A stretch of 64,000 nt of DNA from Halichoerus grypus (taxonomy: Eukaryota; Chordata; Mammalia; Carnivora; Phocidae), in the NCBI RefSeq assembly GCF_964656455.1, contig NC_135718.1, forward strand, positions 145,992,262 through 146,056,261, written 5' to 3'. The notes beneath the pieces were generated by a model that saw only the letters and a program-made list of their open reading frames with translations, made no database searches and was not told the origin of the DNA. A program made the translations under genes and the position numbers. Below, in pieces: positions 61,001-64,000 of the stretch (its first letter is position 1; each line of letters begins with the position of its first letter).

Positions 61001-61060
61001 TCTGTTTGCATCTTCAAGCATTCCATGATGCAGAAGGTATAATGCATGTTGTAAGGAGAT
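45924..61060 (-). CDS. TAF1A: TAF1A, RNA polymerase I TBP-associated factor subunit A (3' part, 7 coding exons)
   Basis: Joined exons are 61060-60862, 56210-56080, 54956-54798, 51658-51592, 50710-50587, 48519-48365 and 46036-45924. They total 948 nt, 315 codons plus stop, in phase at every junction. The translation matches human TAF1A from about residue 136 to its C-terminus as I recall it ([102 protein letters not shown]). The human protein is about 450 aa, so roughly the first 135 residues and the promoter lie right of 64000. TAF1A is a subunit of SL1/TIF-IB, which recruits RNA polymerase I to rDNA promoters in the nucleolus. One intron (54957-56079) is GC-AG; the other five visible introns are GT-AG. 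Confidence 0.96.
46037..48364. other. TAF1A last intron, no SINE
   Basis: 2.3 kb free of recent SINE or L1. A MIR-like stretch lies at about 47280-47460 (AGTACTTCTGAATGTATAAA, ACCATCCTGTAAGCAACAC); T-rich at 47985-48015. A 119-codon minus frame (46833-47192) shows no recognised similarity. Confidence 0.5.
48365..48519 (-). CDS. TAF1A: TAF1A coding exon
   Basis: 155 nt encoding [20 protein letters not shown], then [20 protein letters not shown] and [11 protein letters not shown]. The acceptor is TTCTAG and the donor AAAG|GTACAA. Confidence 0.95.
48605..49170 (+). pseudogene. RPS11: RPS11 processed pseudogene
   Basis: An intronless copy of the 40S ribosomal protein S11 mRNA, antisense within a TAF1A intron (48520-50586). 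It starts near the TOP-type leader (CTTTTCAGGCAGCCGGGAAG) with ATGGCGGACATTCAGACTG at 48630. It continues in pieces through RPS11-like segments in two frames ([20 protein letters not shown] near 48785; GTKKQSQKF near 49085). A premature stop (CAATACTAA near 48735) and several frameshifts break the reading frame. A degraded UTR, a C-run at 49123-49136 and an A9 tail at 49163-49171 end the copy. The TSD AGTCTGTGG lies at about 48597-48605 and 49171-49179. Non-functional. Confidence 0.93.
49320..49560 (+). repeat. MIR element
   Basis: GGATCTGAATCTCAGATCTT, CTGGGCAAGTTCCTTAACCT, CTGAGCCTCAATCTCTGTGA and TTAGTAAAAGTTCAATAAAT follow the MIR order closely. Confidence 0.88.
50459..50484. repeat. (A)n tract of about 26
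   Basis: Pure A-run in the TAF1A intron, preceded by about 400 bp with a 72-codon plus-strand frame. It could be the tail of an unrecognised retrocopy, but no TSD was found. Confidence 0.9.
50587..50710 (-). CDS. TAF1A: TAF1A coding exon
   Basis: 124 nt encoding [20 protein letters not shown], then [20 protein letters not shown] and VG. The acceptor is TTGCAG and the donor GTGGG|GTAAGT. Confidence 0.94.
50911..51108 (-). mobile_element. CAN-SINE with inverted 5' end
   Basis: Minus-oriented from T15 to TGAGCCGAAG (51080). The next 28 bp (51081-51108, TGGCTCAGTCATTACCCGTC then TGCCTTCGG) are SINE head sequence in the opposite orientation, and the terminal CCCAGGCGCCC is absent. The whole lies within one TSD, GTGGGTCTGATTTCT (50896-50910 and 51109-51123). 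Confidence 0.93.
51350..51545. mobile_element. hAT-type non-autonomous DNA transposon
   Basis: Ends CAGAGGTCAGCAAACT and AGTTTGCTAG are imperfect inverted repeats. The flanking TCTATAG (51343-51349 and 51546-51552) fits an 8-bp hAT TSD with one base diverged. The internal phrase GCTTTGTGAGCCATATGGTC is a widespread mammalian element. It lies 46 bp from a TAF1A exon. Confidence 0.8.
51592..51658 (-). CDS. TAF1A: TAF1A coding exon
   Basis: 67 nt encoding [20 protein letters not shown] then KS and G of a split Glu codon. The acceptor is TTCCAG and the donor TCAG|GTAAAT. Confidence 0.94.
51723..51920 (-). mobile_element. CAN-SINE, TAF1A intron
   Basis: Minus-oriented, full length, reversed head CCCAGGCGCCCC; flanks TTTAATTTTCC and CTAATTTTACT. 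It lies 64 bp upstream (gene sense) of the 51592-51658 exon. Confidence 0.9.
51989..52214 (-). mobile_element. Young CAN-SINE with 41-T tract
   Basis: Minus-oriented. An uninterrupted run of 41 T (51989-52029) equals a 41-A tail in element sense. The perfect TSD TGAATCAAGGATTTA lies at 51974-51988 and 52215-52229. The long pure tail and identical TSD indicate a recent insertion. Confidence 0.96.
52313..52480 (+). mobile_element. CAN-SINE, TAF1A intron
   Basis: Head GGGGTGCCTATGGCTCAGTT with a small deletion. TSD AAAAAATCCCTGTTA on both sides. Confidence 0.93.
52496..53640. other. TAF1A intron sequence, AT-rich
   Basis: No SINE. A stretch at about 53160-53300 (TTTTTATTGAAATACATGTA, ATTCAGCACCCAGATCAAAA) resembles an ancient antisense repeat, but the family is not assigned. 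Confidence 0.4.
53650..53759 (-). mobile_element. Short CAN-SINE, TAF1A intron
   Basis: T-run, CATCTCTACACCAACATGGG, CTACCGACTGAGTCAGCCAG; flanks CTGTTACTTTTTT and CTGTTACATTTTTT. Confidence 0.88.
54025..54137 (-). mobile_element. Short CAN-SINE, TAF1A intron
   Basis: T-run, TCTCTACACCCAATGTGGGG, CCAACTGAGCCAGCCAGGTG; flanks AATGGACTTTTT and AATGTACTTTTT. Confidence 0.88.
54184..54340 (+). mobile_element. CAN-SINE, TAF1A intron, deleted copy
   Basis: Head GGGGCCCTGGTCAGCTAAGC (internal deletion), then GACTCCTGATTTCGGCTCAG, shortened CT region and AAATAAATAAATATC tail. Confidence 0.87.
54633..54738 (-). mobile_element. Short CAN-SINE, TAF1A intron
   Basis: T-run, AGTAATCTCTACACCCAATA, CCACCAACTGAGCTGGCCAG; it ends 60 bp from the TAF1A exon at 54798. 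Confidence 0.88.
54798..54956 (-). CDS. TAF1A: TAF1A coding exon
   Basis: 159 nt, phase 0 at both ends, encoding [20 protein letters not shown] through [15 protein letters not shown]. The acceptor is ATATAG and the donor AAG|GTATAA. Confidence 0.95.
55850..55975 (-). mobile_element. Short CAN-SINE, GC-AG intron of TAF1A
   Basis: AAGATTTTATCTTAAGTAAT, CTCTATACCCAACGCGGGGC, CCACTGACTGAGCCAGCCAG. Flanks are T-rich. Confidence 0.87.
56080..56210 (-). CDS. TAF1A: TAF1A coding exon with GC donor
   Basis: 131 nt encoding (D)[19 protein letters not shown] through [12 protein letters not shown]. The acceptor is GGACAG. The donor reads GAG|GCAAGTAG: a GC in place of GT, otherwise close to the U1 consensus. 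A GT six bases upstream would delete Val-Glu, which the human protein keeps. Confidence 0.93.
56211..57245. other. TAF1A intron sequence without recognised features
   Basis: No SINE until 57262; AT-rich at 56340-56410. A 122-codon plus-strand frame (56848-57216) has no recognisable similarity. Confidence 0.45.
57262..57461 (-). mobile_element. CAN-SINE, TAF1A intron
   Basis: Minus-oriented. TSD ATCAACAAACCTTTTT (57246-57261) versus GTCAACAAGCCTTTTT (57462-57477). Confidence 0.94.
58208..58327 (+). mobile_element. Short CAN-SINE, plus orientation
   Basis: Head GGGGCGCCTGGCTGGCTCAG, tRNA-like GGGTCGTGGGTTCAAGCCCC and tail TACTTAAAAATAAATAAATA, with no CT-rich region. A clear example of the short family. 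Confidence 0.93.
58616..60806 (+). mobile_element. Carnivore L1, 5'-truncated ORF2 plus 3' UTR, with SINE insertion
   Basis: Plus-oriented (antisense to TAF1A) within intron 56211-60861. It begins within the reverse-transcriptase region ([14 protein letters not shown] near 58748). It continues through the ORF2 C-terminal half in a few frames ([40 protein letters not shown]) and ends with a short UTR (GATATACTATATGTTAATTA) and A9. Stops and frameshifts break ORF2. A SINE splits it at 60253-60443. The L1 TSD is unclear. Confidence 0.92.
60253..60443 (+). mobile_element. CAN-SINE inside the L1
   Basis: Perfect TSD AAAGAAGATGTGGTCTA (60236-60252 and 60444-60460) made from L1 sequence, so the SINE is younger than the L1. 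Confidence 0.97.
60862..61060 (-). CDS. TAF1A: TAF1A coding exon (first one inside the window)
   Basis: 199 nt encoding [20 protein letters not shown] through [14 protein letters not shown], then G of a split Asp codon. The acceptor is TTGCAG and the donor CTTG|GTGAGT. The helical-repeat sequence is typical of this subunit. Upstream exons are not in the window. Confidence 0.95.
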
Positions 61061-61279
61061 CTGCAACAATAAGAAAAAGCCCAGACAAATAGGTCATTAG
61101 ATATCCATTAATCCAAAAACTCAGTGAATATATACGCTGGGCTAAGACCTTAGTAGGGCACAGATGATGTAACAACATTGTCTCTGTCATCAAAAATGTC
61201 AATTTAGCAAAGGAAAGATACATGAAATAATTAGCATTATGTAAATGAGCTAAATTATATAAACTCAATGCAACAAATG

Positions 61280-61500
61280 GGCTTTCAAGACAGATAGTCC
61301 TGGTTCAGATGCTACCTAAAGCTACAGAAAGCTGAGTATGTTACTTGCCCTTTGTGAGTCTTATGGGCTATATGGAACAATTATTAACCCCTCAGAAGGC
61401 TGTTATGAGGATTAAATGAGATAATATTTGCATACCACCTAGTGCCTACTTTGGCCCAGAGCAGGTGATCAGTGTATTATTTTATACATGTCATATAAGC
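61280..61500 (+). repeat. MIR element
   Basis: AAGGCTGTTATGAGGATTAA, ATGAGATAATATTTGCATAC and CCTAGTGCCTACTTTGGCCC match the MIR 3' half. Confidence 0.72.
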
Positions 61501-62690
61501 CCAGAGAAAACATCTTAAGAAGGAGTACTAAAGAATGGCATTGGTTCAGATGGAAAAGTGAATGCCTGATACAGAAGCCGTAAGAAAAAATACACAAAGA
61601 ATGAGCATCCCAAGTAGGGAGGACTAAGGAGGGGAATAATGGGAAGTACAGTTAATCATGTGAGTAGAGTCAGAGTTCAAGGCCTTCATCACAAACTATC
61701 ACAACAATTTTTCAACTGGTCTCTCCAGTCCTACCCCCACTACAGTCCACCTTCCATGTGGCTGCCAAAGATATCTCATTTGTGTAAAACCCCTCAATGG
61801 GTCCCACTGTCTACAGAATAAAATCTAAGTTCCTTGGGGATGGCACAGAGGGCCCGGCCGACTTCCCCTGGCTTCTACCCAAGTAACTTTTAGATGAAAA
61901 GCACTGGATACAGGGCTATCAAACTCTCATCAACCCTGCCATTCCTGTCCACCCTTTCCCCTAATACGCCCAGTGAACACCCACTCGCTTTTGCAGACTC
62001 ATCTGAAGCATCACTTCTTTCCCTGACTCCCCTACTCATTTACTCCCAACACTCTCCGATTCCAGAGAGCTGACCATTCCCCTCCTTTGCCTTCTCACTG
62101 TATCTGGCGTTTCTACTCTGGTACCCGTAATAATGTATGTTCCTGTCTCCCTCTATGGCAAGGTCTATGTCTAGCACATTATCTGGAAAATAGCAGTAAG
62201 TGGTTTTTAATTATCAACAAGAAATGTTTTACTGCCTATCTTAATTATTACCCTCAGACTCTGGAGTGTGAAATAAGATTTCTTTCAGGTTTCTTCACTT
62301 CAGCTGAATAGATTCAATGGGCTTAAAAGAACCCAAACAATAATTTAGTTAAAATTCGACCTTCCCTCCCCAATCAAATGGCTACCCAGTTTCTTCTTGA
62401 AAGAAGAGAAGGGAGCACACACTGAGACAGGACACTCCTTTTTCCAACTGTTCAGTTGGAAAGTTCTTCCTTACGCAGAACCATAAGCTGCTTCCATTTA
62501 AATTTCACTCATAGTAGACCTGGGCTACCAGAGAATAAGATCCTAAGAGAGCACCTGGCACATAAATAGAAACTGAGAAAATTTTTTCTAATAAGAATCC
62601 TAAACTGGGGCAAATCTTTTTTTTTTCAAAATAAGAAAGCAGTGAGAATGTAAAAGAATGCAAAGTTAAACGTAGAGTTATCTTTGTACA
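61501..62690. other. TAF1A upstream intron sequence, no gene seen
   Basis: A stretch at about 61660-62180 resembles decayed L2-type repeat (ACCCCTCAATGGGTCCCACT, ACAGAATAAAATCTAAGTTC) but the assignment is tentative. No TAF1A exon is visible between 61061 and 64000. Confidence 0.45.
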
Positions 62691-63290
62691 TTTTATATTT
62701 ACTTATATATACATTTTTATCATTTTATATGTATAAAACATTACCCAACAATTCTACTCCTAGGTATATACTGAAAGGAATTCAAAACAGGGACTCAAAC
62801 AGATACTTGTAGACCAATGTTCACTGTGGCATTATTCAAAACAGCCAAAAGGTGGAAACAACCCAACAACAGATGCGTAAACAAAATGTGATAGGTACAT
62901 ACCACAGAATACTAATGAGTCATAAAAAGCCATAAAAAGTTCTAATACATGCCACGATATAAATGTATCTTGAAAACATTATAAGTGAAATAAGCTAGAC
63001 ACAATGGATCTTAATACCATGGGACTCCACCTACATAAAATATCTAGAATAGGTAAATTCATAGAACAGAGAATAGATTAGGTTACCAGGGGCTGGGAAG
63101 ATGGAATGGGGAGTAATTGCTTAATGGGTAAAGAGCTTAAATTTGGGATGATGAAAAAGTTTTGGAAATGCTGGTGATGGTTGCACAACACTGTGAATGT
63201 TATTAATGCCACTGAATTGTACACTTACACTGGTTAAAATAACGTATTTTATGTTATATATATTTTTTACCACGACAAAAAAATTAGAAA
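62690..63290 (+). repeat. L1 3' end (ancient L1M-type), plus orientation
   Basis: CAACAATTCTACTCCTAGGT, TCACTGTGGCATTATTCAAA, TATCTTGAAAACATTATAAG, CAGGGGCTGGGAAGATGGAA, ACTGAATTGTACACTTACAC. A classic L1 tail in sense orientation. Confidence 0.88.
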
Positions 63291-63308
63291 AAAGGAAAAA
63301 TCAAAACA

Positions 63309-63500
63309 GGGGCGCCTGGGTGGCTCAGTCGTTAAGCGTCTGCCTTCAGCTCAGGTCATGATCCCAGGGTCCTGGGATCGAGCCCTACATCGGGCTCCCT
63401 GCTCTGTGGGAAGCCTGCTTCTCCCTCTCCCACTCCCCCTGCTTGTGTTCCCTCTCTCGCTGTGTCTCTATCTGTCAAATAAATAAATAAAATCTTTAAA
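63309..63500 (+). mobile_element. CAN-SINE, TAF1A intron
   Basis: Full-length consensus-like head GGGGCGCCTGGGTGGCTCAG and tail AAATAAATAAATAAAATCTT, inserted next to the L1 tail. Confidence 0.93.
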
Positions 63501-63509
63501 AACAAAACA

Positions 63510-63665
63510 AAAAAAGAACCACAGAGTAAATATTTTAGTTTTGCAGGCCATATGGTCTCTGTCACAACTACTCAACTCTGTCATCTGTTACGCTGAAAGC
63601 AGCAGCTGTGACAATGAAATGAATGGGTGTGGCTGTGTTTCAATAACTTTATTTAGAGATATTGA
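63510..63665. mobile_element. hAT-type DNA-transposon fragment
   Basis: ACAGAGTAAATATTTTAGTT, GCAGGCCATATGGTCTCTGT and GGTGTGGCTGTGTTTCAATA belong to the same family as the element at 51350-51545, here truncated. Confidence 0.7.
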
Positions 63666-63812
63666 AAAAAAATTAAAAAGCAAAGCATTTAAAAACTTAT
63701 TGAAAAACTCCTCTTTCAGTCAAATATATACCACAGAGAGGGAGATACCTAACATTCTGGAAACATCTCAATGTTTTTGGATGAGACTTTAATAAAAAAA
63801 CACCTGGAGAGG

Positions 63813-64000
63813 GGCGCCTGGGTGGCTTAGTCGTTAAGCATCTGCCTTCGGCTCAGGTCATGGTCCCAGGGTCCTGGGATCGAGCCCTACATCGGGCTCC
63901 CTGCTCAGTGGGAAGCCTGCTTCTTCCTCTCCCACTCCCCCTGCTTGTGTTCCCTCTCTCGCTGTCTCTCTCTCTCTCTCTCTATCAAACAAACAAATAA
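63813..64000 (+). mobile_element. CAN-SINE running off the window end
   Basis: Head GGGGCGCCTGGGTGGCTTAG, CT-rich middle and the beginning of the A-rich tail (CAAACAAACAAATAA). The 3' end lies beyond 64000. Confidence 0.93.

Noticed and set aside
61061..64000. Upstream TAF1A exons
   Set aside because: I searched for sequence encoding the residues before ISLQHA and found none; they must lie beyond the window.

Overview
This is mammalian nuclear DNA, almost certainly from a carnivoran. Roughly fifty copies of a tRNA-derived SINE with the carnivore CAN-SINE head (GGGGCGCCTGGGTGGCTCAG), a CT-rich middle and an AATAAAATCTT-A(n) tail lie on both strands. The head and body type is the one I associate with arctoid Caniformia (bears, seals, mustelids); the species cannot be fixed from sequence alone. 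There is no prokaryotic, CRISPR or phage-like content, and most open reading frames are SINE, L1 or GC-rich shadows.

Two protein-coding genes are present, both on the minus strand. HHIPL2 is complete: nine coding exons from 35185 down to 8614, every intron GT-AG, every junction in phase, giving 717 codons plus stop. It encodes a secreted HHIP-like protein with a Cys-rich folate-receptor-like N-terminus, a beta-propeller domain and a basic C-terminal tail. TAF1A, the RNA polymerase I SL1/TIF-IB subunit, is represented by its last seven coding exons (61060 down to 45924, 315 codons plus stop); its first exons lie beyond the right edge. The order HHIPL2 then TAF1A, both pointing left, matches the human 1q41 neighbourhood and separates HHIPL2 from its paralogue HHIPL1. 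One TAF1A intron has a GC donor.

Left of HHIPL2, 1-8 kb is non-coding but regulatory-looking: a CpG-rich block with a strong CTCF-like motif (about 190-660), an intact tRNA-Thr(UGU) gene with A box, B box and T-run terminator (4172-4244), and 200 bp further a dense CpG island (about 4430-4960) with no recognisable protein-coding gene.

The rest is retrotransposon-rich. Decayed L1 (about 18.7-23.3 kb and others), three younger carnivore L1 fragments (28.9, 32.0 and 58.6 kb), MaLR LTRs, MIRs and hAT-type elements are interleaved with SINEs, many with clear target-site duplications (TSDs). Retrocopies include an RPS11 processed pseudogene in a TAF1A intron and a U6 snRNA retropseudogene in an HHIPL2 intron. 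I did not find a novel multi-gene system. The most unusual items are structural: a SINE with an inverted 5' end, a SINE/L1 chimera, an L1 with a duplicated 3' segment, nested SINEs, and the GC-AG intron. All family assignments are from memory and pattern; no database search was run.
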